DNA of 64,000 nucleotides from Aldehydirespirator sp965261105 (GCA_965261105.1 CBDHCM010000006.1:682001-746000); one strand, 5' to 3'; shown: positions 33,166-42,715, numbered from the stretch's first letter. Made by a program: numbers and translations. The notes: a model not told the origin generated them from the letters alone.

Positions 33166-34092
33166 TGATTCGTTGCCGCCGGCCCCGAGCTCGTTGAGTT
33201 CGTTGCTGAGTGCGCTGAGCTCGGTGTTGAGTTCGAGGCTGAGTTCGGTGAGCTTGTTGGTGAGCTGGTTGATTTCGTTGCTGAGTCTGCCCACCAGGTT
33301 CCCGCGCTCGTCGCCGAGCCCGAGGGGCAGCAGCCTGTGGACGCCGGCTACGGGGCCCACGCCGCGGATCTGCACGGTCACGTCACCGATGCATCGCACC
33401 CAGTCGGGCACGTCGAGTTCGTCGGTGACGGCGTACATCTCGCCGGGAGGAGCGGCCGCGCACAGCTTGGCGGCCAGGTTCACTGCCTCGCCGACGTAGT
33501 CGTCGCCCTCGAACAGCAGGGCCTCGCCGGTGGCCGCGCCGACCCGGACCTGTATGCCGCGGCTGGCGAAGTGGTGGATGAGGTGGGCGCCCAGAGACAG
33601 CGCGGCGGCCGCGTTGGTGGACACCAGCATCGCCCCGTCGCCCAGCCATTTGGCTACCCGCACCCCCCGCTTGGCGGCCACGCTGCGGGTGATCCTGCGG
33701 AAGTCTCCAAGCATCGCCACCGACGCGTGGGGACCGTGGGCCCGGGTGTACGCGGTGAAGCCGCTGAGGTCGGCGAAGCAGAACGTGCGCTTCACGCTGA
33801 GGTGGCTGTCACCCTCGGGCAGCTCGTCGGGATGGACGGTGATCAGCGGCTGGCCGGCCTCGGCCCACTCCCGCGCCGGCCCGGTGTCGGGGGCGACGAG
33901 CGGCGCCAGCACCGGCTCTGACGCATCCGGCACGGTCCGGGCGGTCTGCCCGGCGTCGGCGGCGAGCAGGGCTTCGCAGGGAACAGGATTCGGGTCCACG
34001 ACAGATTCCTCTAGCACAGTGTGCTCTTGGACCGCGTCTTGCGGCACACGTTCGTCGAGCACGGCGTCCTCTGGCCCCGATTCGTCTAACAC
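33163..34092 (-). CDS. Class III adenylate/guanylate cyclase domain protein with coiled-coil tail
   Basis: This 309-aa protein has a variable acidic N-terminus with repeated VLDE..VL..E units. A class III cyclase homology domain follows: KRTFCFADLSGFTAYTRAHG (first metal Asp), VAKWLGDGAMLVS (second Asp) and YVGEAVNLAAKLCAAA. The C-terminus is a heptad repeat (LSNEINQLTNKLTELSLELNTELSALSNELNEL), probably a dimerising coiled coil. The GTG start at 34092 overlaps the hemY stop. Whether it makes a cyclic nucleotide is uncertain. It ends the patatin-hemE-hemY operon. Confidence 0.8.
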   Translation of the reverse strand: MLDESGPEDAVLDERVPQDAVQEHTVLEESVVDPNPVPCEALLAADAGQTARTVPDASEPVLAPLVAPDTGPAREWAEAGQPLITVHPDELPEGDSHLSVKRTFCFADLSGFTAYTRAHGPHASVAMLGDFRRITRSVAAKRGVRVAKWLGDGAMLVSTNAAAALSLGAHLIHHFASRGIQVRVGAATGEALLFEGDDYVGEAVNLAAKLCAAAPPGEMYAVTDELDVPDWVRCIGDVTVQIRGVGPVAGVHRLLPLGLGDERGNLVGRLSNEINQLTNKLTELSLELNTELSALSNELNELGAGGNES

Positions 34093-35519
34093 GGAGCGGG
34101 CCTCACCGCGGCTCGCGCGACGGTCGCTGCTGCGGCCTGCGCGCTGCGGATGCAAGCCGGCAGGCCCAGGCCCCGGAAGGCCGCGCCGGCCGCGGCGAGT
34201 CCGGGCGTCTCGTTGGCCAGGCAGGCGTCCACCGTGGCGACACTCGTCAGATGGCCGGGCCGGTACTGCGGCAGCGACCGCGGCCATCGGGTGACGCGAG
34301 CCTCGAAGCAGCCCTTCGCCGCGGCCGTCTGAGCGATCACGCCGGCCGCGGCGAGCTCGCCCGCGAGCGCGGACACCAGCTCGGCGGAGTCGAGGTCGAG
34401 CCATCGCCGGTCGTCGATGCGGCCCGCCGAGACTCGCAGGACGGCCAGCCCCTCTCGGCGGTAGTGACGCCACTTAGAAGACGCCCAGGAGCATGCAGTA
34501 GTGAGCAGGCCCTCGCGGCGGGGCACCAGGTAGCCGCTGCCGTCAAGGGGGCGCGCCAGGTGTCGTTCGGGCACGGCGAAGACGGTCAGGGCAACATCGG
34601 AGTACTCGATGTTGGCGAGGGTCTGCGCGGCTTCGGGCACGAGAGGCTCCAGCAAGCGGGCGGCCTCCCAGGCCGGGCAGGCCAGGATCACCCCATCGGC
34701 GTGGATGGACCCCCTCGGGGTGGCCACGCTCCACCGGGGGCCGGCGTCGGTCGTGCCCGCTGGTGTCACCCGCTGCGCCGGGGTGGACAGGTTCACCGCG
34801 TCGCCCAGCTCGGCGGCGAGGGCGTCGACGATCCCGGTGATGCCCCCGCGCACGCTCTGGAACACCGGCGGGGCCGCGTTGCCGCTTCGGGCGCCCTGCC
34901 GGGCGGCTGCCCTCTGAAGGGCTGCGCTGAGAGGTCCTCCGCGGCGGGCGGCCTCGTGCAGGGGCGGGGCGCAGGCCTCGATGCTCATCCGGTCGGCCGA
35001 TCCGGCGCTGATCCCGCCCAGCAGGGGGTCGACCAGCCGCTCGAACACCTCGTCGCCGACGCGGGGCCGCAGCACCTCGCCCACTGAGGCGTCGCCGGCC
35101 AGGGGATCGGCATTCTGTGCAAGCCCGCGGCGCAGCGCCTCGACGCCGTGGTCTGAGACGATTCCTGTTCCCGCCACCGCTTCCGCGGTCCACGGCACGC
35201 CGAGCACCGAGCGGTCCGGCAGGGGCACCAGGCTGCCGTTGAGGAAGACGCAGGCACCGCTGGAGGCGGGCGTCACGAGCTCGGTGCCGAGCCCGATCCG
35301 GCGGCACAGCTCGGCCGCAGCGGGGTCCCGGGCCACGAAGCCGTCGGGACCGGAGTCCACAGCGAGGCACCCGACCTGGGAGCCGTCGATCTTGCCTCCG
35401 GGGCGGTCGCCGGCCTCGAGTACCACTGCATCCACGCCCGCGCACCGCAACTCGTAGGCGGCGGCCAGGCCGGCGATCCCCGCGCCGACCACCGCGACCC
35501 GGCCTGCAGGCGACACCAT
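34086..35519 (-). CDS. hemY: Protoporphyrinogen/coproporphyrinogen III oxidase
   Basis: A 477-aa FAD enzyme. The dinucleotide-binding motif is VAVVGAGIAGLAAAYELRCAGVDAVVLEAGDRPGGK at the N-terminus, and the C-terminal FAD-contact region is GLAAAGAAFRGLGLPACIRSAQAAA. PLLGGISAGSADRMSIEACAPPL and FQSVRGGITGIVDALA are typical of the HemY/CgoX family. In actinobacteria this enzyme oxidises coproporphyrinogen III to coproporphyrin III in haem synthesis. It starts eight bases after hemE. Confidence 0.9.
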   Translation of the reverse strand: MVSPAGRVAVVGAGIAGLAAAYELRCAGVDAVVLEAGDRPGGKIDGSQVGCLAVDSGPDGFVARDPAAAELCRRIGLGTELVTPASSGACVFLNGSLVPLPDRSVLGVPWTAEAVAGTGIVSDHGVEALRRGLAQNADPLAGDASVGEVLRPRVGDEVFERLVDPLLGGISAGSADRMSIEACAPPLHEAARRGGPLSAALQRAAARQGARSGNAAPPVFQSVRGGITGIVDALAAELGDAVNLSTPAQRVTPAGTTDAGPRWSVATPRGSIHADGVILACPAWEAARLLEPLVPEAAQTLANIEYSDVALTVFAVPERHLARPLDGSGYLVPRREGLLTTACSWASSKWRHYRREGLAVLRVSAGRIDDRRWLDLDSAELVSALAGELAAAGVIAQTAAAKGCFEARVTRWPRSLPQYRPGHLTSVATVDACLANETPGLAAAGAAFRGLGLPACIRSAQAAAATVARAAVRPAPC

Positions 35520-35527
35520 CGGCGGGG

Positions 35528-36589
35528 TCACTCCGCCCGAGCCTCGGGTCGCACCTCGCCCTCGTCGTGCACCACCTGCACCACCCGGGCCAGCACGTCG
35601 GGATCGCTGCCGGGCAGGACCCCGTGTCCGAGGTTGAACACGAAGCCGGGGTGCCCGCCGTTGGCGGCCAGCACGGCTCGGGCCGCCTCGCAGGCGGCCG
35701 GTGCGCCGGCCAGCACCACCGCGGGGTCCAGGTTCCCCTGCAGCGCCCGGCCCGGCCCCACCCGGCCGCGGGCCGCGTCGATGGGCACCCGGAAGTCCAC
35801 CCCCACCACCTCCGCGCCGCAATCGCCCATCTGGTCGAGCAGCTCGCCGGTGCCCACCCCGAAATGGATCCGGGGCACGCCGGTCTCGCCCACCGCCTCC
35901 AGCACCCGGGCCGAGTGCGGGGCGACCCCGCGGCGGTACTGGTCGGGCGACAGCGCCCCCGCCCAGCTGTCGAACAGCTGCACCGCGGCCGCTCCGGCCT
36001 CCACCTGCGACAGCAGCGAGGCGATGGCCAGGTCGGCCAGGCGGTCCATCAGGTCGTGCCACAGCGCCTCGTCGACGACCATCAGCGCCTTGGTCCGCTC
36101 GTGATGGCGGGACGGCCCGCCCTCCAACAGGTAGGACGCCACCGTGAACGGGGCCCCCGCGAAGCCGATGAGGGGCACATCGAGGCCGTCGACGGCCCGG
36201 CGGACGGTCTCGATCACGTAGGGCGTGTCGGCGCCGGGATCGAGAGGGCGCAGACGGTCGAGGTCGCGGCGGGCCGCGAAGGGGCGATCCACGACAGGAC
36301 CGGTGCCGGGCACGATCTCCACCCCGAAGCCGACGGCGTGGGCCGGCACCACGATGTCGCTGAAGACGATGGCCGCGTCAACGCCGTAGCGCCGCACCGG
36401 CTGCAGGGTGATCTCCGCAGCCCGGTCGGGATCGGCTATGGCGTCCAGTATCGAGCCGTCGCCCCGCACGGCCCGGTACTCGGGCAGGGACCGGCCGGCC
36501 TGACGCATGAACCACACCGGCACGCGCCCGTGGGGCTGACCGCGGCAGGCCCGCACGAAGTCGCTGCCGTCGAATCGCCGATTGCTCAT
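35528..36589 (-). CDS. hemE: Uroporphyrinogen decarboxylase
   Basis: A 354-aa protein with the family signatures PVWFMRQAGRSLPEYR near the N-terminus and IGFAGAPFTVASYLLEGG in the middle, plus FNLGHGVLPGSDPDVLARVV at the C-terminus. It decarboxylates uroporphyrinogen III to coproporphyrinogen III, the substrate of the next enzyme in this operon. The ATG at 36589 gives the canonical MSNRRF start. It begins 17 bases after the patatin-like gene. Confidence 0.95.
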   Translation of the reverse strand: MSNRRFDGSDFVRACRGQPHGRVPVWFMRQAGRSLPEYRAVRGDGSILDAIADPDRAAEITLQPVRRYGVDAAIVFSDIVVPAHAVGFGVEIVPGTGPVVDRPFAARRDLDRLRPLDPGADTPYVIETVRRAVDGLDVPLIGFAGAPFTVASYLLEGGPSRHHERTKALMVVDEALWHDLMDRLADLAIASLLSQVEAGAAAVQLFDSWAGALSPDQYRRGVAPHSARVLEAVGETGVPRIHFGVGTGELLDQMGDCGAEVVGVDFRVPIDAARGRVGPGRALQGNLDPAVVLAGAPAACEAARAVLAANGGHPGFVFNLGHGVLPGSDPDVLARVVQVVHDEGEVRPEARAE

Positions 36590-36605
36590 CGCGTCGAGCG
36601 GGAGG

Positions 36606-37880
36606 TCAAGGGGCCGAGCGGCCCGCGGCCCGGCGCAACATGCCGGCGAAGCGCAGGCCGCCGCGGTCCGCAAGGAGGCGGCGGACGGTTTGATCCGCCG
36701 CGGCGGCCAACTCTGCCCTCCAGGCGTGCGCCGGGTCGCCGCGGTCGGCGACCTCTTCGGCGTGGCCGGTGCGGTCGACCTCTGCGTCGCTGCCGGTGTC
36801 CACCAGATCCACTCCGTCGGGGTCGGGTTCCACCACCAGCACGGCGATGCCTCTGCGGCGCAGTCCTTCCACCTCCTCGCGCAACTTGTCGTCAACCCAT
36901 TGCCGCCGCGCTGCTCGCATGGCCCGCCCATCAGACCACGCCAGCTCCAGTGCCTCGGACCACCAGGCCCGATTGGATGCCGCCTGTTGGGAATCGCCCA
37001 GCCCGACGCCGGCCCGGGCCTTGGTCCAAGCCTCCGACAGGGAGCCGCGGACCGTCGGCCATCCCGCCGCGCCGCTCATCGGCGACGACACGACGACCAG
37101 GTCGAAGGCGGGCGGACCCATCAGGTCGGCGCTGGTGTAGGAGTGCACGCCGCCGTCGACGTATCGCCGTCCGTCCACGGTGACCGGCTCGAACAGCACC
37201 GGCACCGCGCAACTGGCCCGCACCGCCTCCGGCGCGGTGGCCCGAAGGTCGTCGCGCCCGAACACCACCCGCTCGCCGTCGGACAGCCGCACCGCGGTCA
37301 CCCAGAAGGGCTGGGTGGGCCATGGCTCGGGATGCAGCTCGGCCATGCGCTGCTGGAGGGCCTCGGTGGTTCGGGTGCCCCGCGGCAGCAGTCCCACGGC
37401 GGCATGCAGGGGCCGGGTCTGCCACGGGGGCCACAGACCCCTCGCCGCCAGCGTCGGCGACTGCGGACCCTGCTCGCTCCAGTCGCGTTCGCTGCGGCCC
37501 TCGCGGTAGGGGGTGACCACTCGGTCGATGATGGCCTGACCCTCGTCGCTGACGGGCTCGCCGCGCCGATGCGCATAGAGATCTGCCGGTGGGATGCCGG
37601 CCCGCAGGCAGAGGCCGGTGATGGCGCCGGCCGAGGTGCCCAGAATCAGATCGGCGCTGCGGGCGTCCCAGCCGGTCGCGGCATGCAGCGCCCGGACCAC
37701 GCCCGCGTGCCACGCCTCCGCGGCGGCGCCGCCCCCGCTGAACAACAGGCCCACCGAGACCGCTCCGCCGGGACCGATCTGGCCGGGACCGGGATCGGCT
37801 GCCTGCTCGGGGCTGTCGACTGTCTGGGCGTCCTCGACGACCTCGGCGTCGTCGAGCGGGGCCGGCTCGCTCGGGTCCAT
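36606..37880 (-). CDS. Patatin-like phospholipase
   Basis: A 424-aa protein with the patatin fold: oxyanion loop LLFSGGGAAAEAWHAGVVRAL, nucleophile elbow GTSAGAI, and catalytic Asp in YVDGGVHS. It would hydrolyse acyl esters of phospholipids or other lipids. It has no signal peptide. It is the first gene of a minus-strand operon leading into hemE and hemY. No role in haem synthesis is known for this family, so the link may be only positional. Its promoter region faces the HelD-like gene. Confidence 0.85.
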   Translation of the reverse strand: MDPSEPAPLDDAEVVEDAQTVDSPEQAADPGPGQIGPGGAVSVGLLFSGGGAAAEAWHAGVVRALHAATGWDARSADLILGTSAGAITGLCLRAGIPPADLYAHRRGEPVSDEGQAIIDRVVTPYREGRSERDWSEQGPQSPTLAARGLWPPWQTRPLHAAVGLLPRGTRTTEALQQRMAELHPEPWPTQPFWVTAVRLSDGERVVFGRDDLRATAPEAVRASCAVPVLFEPVTVDGRRYVDGGVHSYTSADLMGPPAFDLVVVSSPMSGAAGWPTVRGSLSEAWTKARAGVGLGDSQQAASNRAWWSEALELAWSDGRAMRAARRQWVDDKLREEVEGLRRRGIAVLVVEPDPDGVDLVDTGSDAEVDRTGHAEEVADRGDPAHAWRAELAAAADQTVRRLLADRGGLRFAGMLRRAAGRSAP

Positions 37881-37996
37881 GCAGCCGAGGATACGGCGAT
37901 AGGATCAACAGTTCCCTCAAATCGCCGGGATCCGCTCGCCCAGCGGCCCGCCGTTGCCCGGCGGTCCCGGCTGCCGACACCTCCCGCGGTCCTGCT

Positions 37997-40204
37997 TTGA
38001 CCAGTCGCCATCCCGATCTAGAAGCCGAGCAGGCCTACCTCGACCTCGCGCACGCCTGCCTGGACACGGCCCGGGAACGGGCCACGATGGCCACATCGGT
38101 GTTCCGCACGGGTCGGGGCGGCACCACGCAGGCCCGGTTCGAGCGCGAGGCCATGCTCGAGGCGGCCCTGGCCCGGCTCACCAGACTCGACATCGGCGAC
38201 CGGTCGCTGGTGTTCGGGCGCATCGACCCGGCCGCGACCTCCGAGCGCTTCTACATCGGGCGCGTCGGCCTGTGGGACGCCGACCACGACCCCATCGTGG
38301 TGGACTGGCGAGCGCCGGTGGCCGAGCCCTTCTACCGCGCCACCGGCCGGGAGCCGCTCGGCCTGGAGCGCCGGCGGCACTTCGCGTCCCGGGGCAGCAC
38401 GCTGCTGGGCATCGAGGACGAGTTCTTCGGCGACAAGGCCACCATCGGCTTCGACGTAGCCGACCGGGACCTCGACGGCCGCGCCGCTGACGGCGCGGCC
38501 GAGAAGGGCGACGACCCGCTCGGCGGCCGGCCGGTTTCGGGTGCGCTGATCGCCTCTCTGGAGGCGGCCCGAACCGGTCGCCTCAAGGACGTCGTGGCCA
38601 CCATCCAGAGCGAGCAGGACAGGGTCATCCGCTCCGAGCTGCCCGGCGTGCTGGTGGTGCAGGGCGGGCCGGGGACCGGCAAGACGGTGGTGGCGCTTCA
38701 CCGGGCCGCCTACCTGATGTACACGCATCGATTCCCACTGGAGAGCCAGGGGGTGCTGGTGGTGGGCCCCAACCGGCTCTTCCTCGCCTACATCGAGCAG
38801 GTGCTGCCCTCGCTGGGGGAGGCGGGCGTGGACCAGGCCGTGCTCGCGGATCTGCTCAGTCCGGCGGTGCGGGTCGCGGGCCTCGACGACGAGGCCGTCG
38901 GCCGGGTCAAGGGCGACCGGTGCATGGCGGGGGTGCTGCGCCGAGCGGTGCGCGACCGCCGCCGTCCGCTGCGCCGGGACCTGGCCGTCGGCTTCGAGTT
39001 GCTGCGACTGCGGCTCACCGTGGAGCAGTCGGCGCAGATCGTCGTCGACGCGGCCCGGCGAGCCCGGAAGCACAACGCGGGCCGCCGGCTGGTGGAGGAG
39101 GCCTTCTTTGCGGCTCTGGCCGGAAGCGGTCGCCGGGCCGCCGACCCGGCCGAGGTCCGCGACCGCCTCTCGGAGGTGGTCGAGGTGCGGGAGGCGCTGG
39201 AGTGGATGTGGCCCGTGCTCACCCCGGCCCATCTGGTGAACGACCTGTACGGGTCGAGGGCCCTGCTGCGCTCCGCCGGCGCGGGACGGCTCAGCGACGA
39301 CGAGATAGAGCTCCTGCACCGGCCCCGGCCCGGGCACGCCTCAGAGGTCACCTGGTCATTCCAGGACGTGCCGGTGCTGGACGAGGCCCGGGCGCTGCTG
39401 GGGTACCGGACCGGCCACCGGGCCGAGGACGCCGTGCTGACCTACGGCCACATAGTGGTGGACGAGGCCCAGGACCTGTCGCCCATGGAGCTTCGCATGA
39501 TCGCCCGGCGCAGCCTCAACGGCTCGATGACGGTGGTGGGCGACGTGGCGCAAGGCACCGGCGCCTGGGCCCACGAGGACTGGGAGTCGGTACTGGAGGG
39601 CCTGCCCGACCGGCGTCCGCCCCGCCGGGTGGAGCTCACGCTGGGTTACCGGATCCCGGCGCCGGCCATGGCGCTGGCCAACCGGGTGCTTCCCCACGCC
39701 GCGCCCGGGGCAGTGCCCCCCGAGACGGTACGCACCGTCGGCGACGAGCCCCGCTTCCTGCCGTGCGGCGCTGCGGCCGGCCGAGACGGGGCCGCGGGTG
39801 CCGCCGAGACGAACGGCAGGGGCGCCAACGCTCCGGGGCTGGCCGAGACGCTGGCCGAGGTGATCGCGCAGGAGCGGGCCGAGGTCGGTGAGGGCAACCT
39901 GGCCGTGATCGTGCCCCATTCGCTCCACGAGCCGCTTCGGGTTGAGCTGACGAACCGATCGGTGATATTCGGGGGATCCGGCCGCGCCGGCCTGGAGCAG
40001 CAGGTGACGCTGGTGCCGGTGCGGCTGGTGAAGGGCCTCGAAGTGGACGCCGCGGTGGTGGTCGAGCCGGCCCGCATCGTGGCCGAGGAGTGCCAGGGCG
40101 TGCGCTCGCTGTACGTGGCCCTGACCCGGGCGACCAGGCGGGTGACGGTGGTGCACGCCGAGCCTGTGCCCGACATGCTCACCGAGCCGGCCGCGCCGGC
40201 GTGA
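37997..40204 (+). CDS. helD: HelD/HelR-like UvrD-family ATPase
   Basis: A 735-aa superfamily 1 protein. The N-terminus forms a helical arm (LEAEQAYLDLAHACLDTARERATMA) followed by a conserved YIGRVGL...VVDWRAPVAEPFYRAT block. Walker A is VQGGPGTGKTVVALHRAAYLMY near residue 220, Walker B is VDEAQDLSPMELRM, and the C-terminal motif VI region is YVALTRATRRVTVVH. Proteins of this build bind RNA polymerase and release it from stalled complexes; some actinobacterial members give rifampicin tolerance. No ATG is available early, so the start is probably TTG 37997. Confidence 0.85.
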   Translation: MTSRHPDLEAEQAYLDLAHACLDTARERATMATSVFRTGRGGTTQARFEREAMLEAALARLTRLDIGDRSLVFGRIDPAATSERFYIGRVGLWDADHDPIVVDWRAPVAEPFYRATGREPLGLERRRHFASRGSTLLGIEDEFFGDKATIGFDVADRDLDGRAADGAAEKGDDPLGGRPVSGALIASLEAARTGRLKDVVATIQSEQDRVIRSELPGVLVVQGGPGTGKTVVALHRAAYLMYTHRFPLESQGVLVVGPNRLFLAYIEQVLPSLGEAGVDQAVLADLLSPAVRVAGLDDEAVGRVKGDRCMAGVLRRAVRDRRRPLRRDLAVGFELLRLRLTVEQSAQIVVDAARRARKHNAGRRLVEEAFFAALAGSGRRAADPAEVRDRLSEVVEVREALEWMWPVLTPAHLVNDLYGSRALLRSAGAGRLSDDEIELLHRPRPGHASEVTWSFQDVPVLDEARALLGYRTGHRAEDAVLTYGHIVVDEAQDLSPMELRMIARRSLNGSMTVVGDVAQGTGAWAHEDWESVLEGLPDRRPPRRVELTLGYRIPAPAMALANRVLPHAAPGAVPPETVRTVGDEPRFLPCGAAAGRDGAAGAAETNGRGANAPGLAETLAEVIAQERAEVGEGNLAVIVPHSLHEPLRVELTNRSVIFGGSGRAGLEQQVTLVPVRLVKGLEVDAAVVVEPARIVAEECQGVRSLYVALTRATRRVTVVHAEPVPDMLTEPAAPA

Positions 40205-40284
40205 GCCCCACGGGCCAACGAGCGAGCCGGGTGGCGCTCGCTTGGTGAGGCATCCCGTGGCGTGAGCCGTCAGGACGCCTGGGG

Positions 40285-40322
40285 TTGACATAGTGAGGAC
40301 TGCCGGCGTTAGGGTATAAGGC
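40285..40322 (+). promoter_or_regulatory. Promoter giving a near-leaderless message for the orphan ABC ATPase
   Basis: TTGACA at 40285-40290 and TAGGGT at 40310-40315 form a -35/-10 pair with a 19-base spacer. The ATG at 40323 lies seven bases past the -10 box, so transcription should begin at or beside the start codon. No ribosome-binding site precedes it, which agrees with leaderless translation common in actinobacteria. Confidence 0.55.
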
Positions 40323-41525
40323 ATGCTTGATAGCGCTGCGGCGCCGGTCGCTCTAGCGGCCCCCGCCTCCCGGGCGGCGCTCGCGGCTGCTGCCCCTCGC
40401 CGAGGCCGGGGGATCCTGGTGGATGCGGCCAGCGTCGCCCTCGGCGGCGCGCCGGTCCTGCGCAGCGCTTCGATCTCCGCGGAGCCGGGACGCACGCTGG
40501 CGATTCTCGGTCCGAGCGGATGCGGCAAGACCACCCTGCTCAGGGTGCTGGCCGGGCTTCAGCGGCTCGACTCCGGCCGCGTGGTGCTCGGCGGCAAGCT
40601 GATGTCCGGGCCCGCAAGACCGAAGAACGGCACGCCGGGCGCCGGAGCGTCGGCGAACGGAACCTCGGGCCCGGTTGTTCATGTGGCAGCGGAGGCGCGC
40701 GGCGTGGGCATGGTGTTCCAGGACTGGTCGCTGTTCCCGCACCTCACCGTGGCCGCCAACGTGGCCTTCGGACTGCCTCGCTCGGAGCGGCCCCGCAGCC
40801 GAGTCCTGCCCCGCCCGGCCTCGAGCCGGGTGCGCGATCTCCTGAACTTGGTCGGGATCACTGAGTTGGCCGACAGGCTGCCCGGCTCGCTGTCGGGCGG
40901 GCAGCAGCAGCGGGTGGCGCTGGCCCGGGCCCTGGCGCCGCAGCCGTCGGTGCTGCTGCTCGACGAGCCCTTCTCGAGCCTCGACACCACCCTGAGGGTT
41001 GAGGTGAGGGCCGAGGTGGCCGCGCTGCTGCGCGATCTTGAGGTCACCTGCGTGTTCGTGACCCACGATCAGGACGAGGCCTTCGTGCTCGGCGATGAGG
41101 TGGCCGTCATGCGCGACGGCGAGGTGATCCAGCAGGCTCCGCCGGCGGTGCTCTACGAGCGGCCCGCGGACCGCTGGCTGGCCGGCTTCGTGGGCGAGGC
41201 CGACACCGTCCCCGGCACCGCCGAGGGCGACGTCGCCCACACCTCCCTGGGCCCCATGCGGCTGCGGTCACCGGCGCACGGAGCGGTGGACATCCTGGTC
41301 AGGCCCGAGGAGCTGGCCCTCACCGAGGGTCACTCAGGGGTTGTGGATCACATCGAGTTCTTCGGCCACGACACCCTGTACTACATCCGCTCAGCCGACG
41401 GCGGTGTGCTGCGCTGCCGGACCACGGGCGCGCCCCGCTTCAGAATCGGCGCCACTGTCGACCTATGTCACAGCGACGTCAGCACCGTCGCCTTCCCCCA
41501 CGCCGGCCAGTGCGGTGTCCAGTAA
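40323..41525 (+). CDS. ABC transporter ATP-binding protein (FbpC/PotA-like), orphan
   Basis: A 400-aa ATPase with Walker A GPSGCGKTTLL, Q loop VFQDWSLFPHLTVAANVAFGL, signature LSGGQQQRVALARAL, Walker B VLLLDEPFSSLD, and the switch His in VTHDQDEAF. The C-terminal part resembles the regulatory TOBE domain of iron, spermidine or thiamine importers. A stretch of about 25 residues (PARPKNGTPGAGASANGTSGP) is inserted between Walker A and the Q loop. No permease or binding-protein gene adjoins it, so its partners must be elsewhere. Confidence 0.85.
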   Translation: MLDSAAAPVALAAPASRAALAAAAPRRGRGILVDAASVALGGAPVLRSASISAEPGRTLAILGPSGCGKTTLLRVLAGLQRLDSGRVVLGGKLMSGPARPKNGTPGAGASANGTSGPVVHVAAEARGVGMVFQDWSLFPHLTVAANVAFGLPRSERPRSRVLPRPASSRVRDLLNLVGITELADRLPGSLSGGQQQRVALARALAPQPSVLLLDEPFSSLDTTLRVEVRAEVAALLRDLEVTCVFVTHDQDEAFVLGDEVAVMRDGEVIQQAPPAVLYERPADRWLAGFVGEADTVPGTAEGDVAHTSLGPMRLRSPAHGAVDILVRPEELALTEGHSGVVDHIEFFGHDTLYYIRSADGGVLRCRTTGAPRFRIGATVDLCHSDVSTVAFPHAGQCGVQ

Positions 41526-41673
41526 CCTTCGCGCGCGTCGGTTGCTCTCGTTTGGCCGGTGATTGCAGCGGTCACGGGCAAGCTCAAACCTACCAACGCT
41601 TGGGGACACCGCACTAGCCGATAGATCGCGACTCTCAGCGCCAAGACCGGCGTTGAGCGTGTCGTCCCAAGTG

Positions 41674-42462
41674 CTACCGGCTCGGCGTCGGTAGCCGCAA
41701 AGCCGTAGTTGGGCACACGCCGAGCCGTTCGCACGGGCGCTGATGAACTGTCGGTGCGAACAATGCGGCGGCGTCGCGATTCAGCGATTCAACGTATTGG
41801 CGCTCTTCGGCGCTGAGGTACGCATCTTCGTCGGCCTGCATTGCGTAATCTGCGGCCAATTCCCAGTCACCTGGACAAATCTTGCCGTGTCGGTTCTCGG
41901 TGCCTGCGGCGGGACCAACGACCACAACGTCTCCGTCAGCAAGGGACTCGCGGCCGTCGGTCCTGATCGACTTGTTGTACGGGTCATATCGGATAGTGTT
42001 CCTGGCCAGCAACAGCACTTCAGCCTCCAAGTGCGAGTCATCCGTACTGCCGGAGAGCCTCCAGTCAGTGCGAGACACAAGGAACGCACAGGGCGGTTCG
42101 ATCAGCAGGATACCGATGCGGTAATAGCTCGGAGCCGGCTCGTCTTCAGGGTGATCATACATTCCTACGAAGGGGTCGGTTGATGGATGCTCGATGTGAA
42201 GGATTCCTTCGAGCTGACGCTTCCCAGGAAACGCAGGATTGGGATCCCACATGCCAACTAACGGATCAGGGTCGTCTGGCTTCCGCGCATCGTGCTCGGC
42301 CGTAGAGGTGGAATCCAGAGTCTCCGGGACTTCGTTGGGAATTGCCGGGTCGTCGTTAGGCGTCGTGGTTGCATGTCCGGAACAACTCATTGCTGCCATC
42401 ATGACAGCGAGCCAACAGGTCGTTAAGACCAGTCGCAACGGCACGCGCCTAGTCTCCGTCAT
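41674..42462 (-). CDS. Secreted lipoprotein, single copy of the WDP/PC-Y domain
   Basis: This 262-aa protein has an N-terminal hydrophobic segment and lipobox (AAMSC), so it should be a membrane-anchored lipoprotein. After an acidic linker it carries one copy of a domain: WDPNPAFP, then ILLIEPPCAFLV, an IRYDPYNKSIR stretch, and SLADGDVVVVG. The lipoprotein at 52201 has two tandem copies. No database family was recognised. It lies directly downstream of a decayed protease gene in repeat cassette copy 1, mirroring the lipoprotein/protease order in copy 3. Confidence 0.75.
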   Translation of the reverse strand: MTETRRVPLRLVLTTCWLAVMMAAMSCSGHATTTPNDDPAIPNEVPETLDSTSTAEHDARKPDDPDPLVGMWDPNPAFPGKRQLEGILHIEHPSTDPFVGMYDHPEDEPAPSYYRIGILLIEPPCAFLVSRTDWRLSGSTDDSHLEAEVLLLARNTIRYDPYNKSIRTDGRESLADGDVVVVGPAAGTENRHGKICPGDWELAADYAMQADEDAYLSAEERQYVESLNRDAAALFAPTVHQRPCERLGVCPTTALRLPTPSR

Positions 42463-42483
42463 AAAACTTCATGATGAGCGCCC

Positions 42484-42704
42484 TCATGGATAGGCAATCG
42501 TGAATGGTCCGGTCGTCAAGATGTCGACTCCAAGTTCGTTCTCGCGATGCGGGTCGCGGCGGTGACTGGCTCCTGCGTGTCGGCCTGGGCGCCGGCCGTC
42601 GCAGCGCTCGACGCGACGGCTAGGGCGGCGGTGATGGAGGCCACCGCGAGCCATCGTACGCGGCGGGGCCGCTGCCGGGCTGTGGTGTTCTGCTGATGGG
42701 TCAT
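42484..42704 (-). pseudogene. Trypsin-like protease relic: signal peptide plus extreme C-terminus
   Basis: The 5' end encodes MTHQQNTTARQRPRRVRWLAVASITAALAVASSAATAGAQ, closely similar to the signal peptide of the intact protease at 53390, with the same GGGGGAGACAC ribosome-binding leader. The 3' end encodes ELGVDILTTGPFTIAYP in another frame, matching that protease's last residues (FLGVQVLTSGSVTIS). The roughly 400 codons between, including the catalytic triad, are gone. A 62-aa secreted peptide ending at 42516 could still be made. Confidence 0.8.
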
Positions 42705-42715
42705 GTGTCTCCCCC

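Noticed and set aside
37890..37906. A third TTTGAT-type operator upstream of the patatin-like gene (GATAGGATCAA)
   Set aside because: Only one arm is present (GCGATAGGATCAAC), so there is no palindrome.
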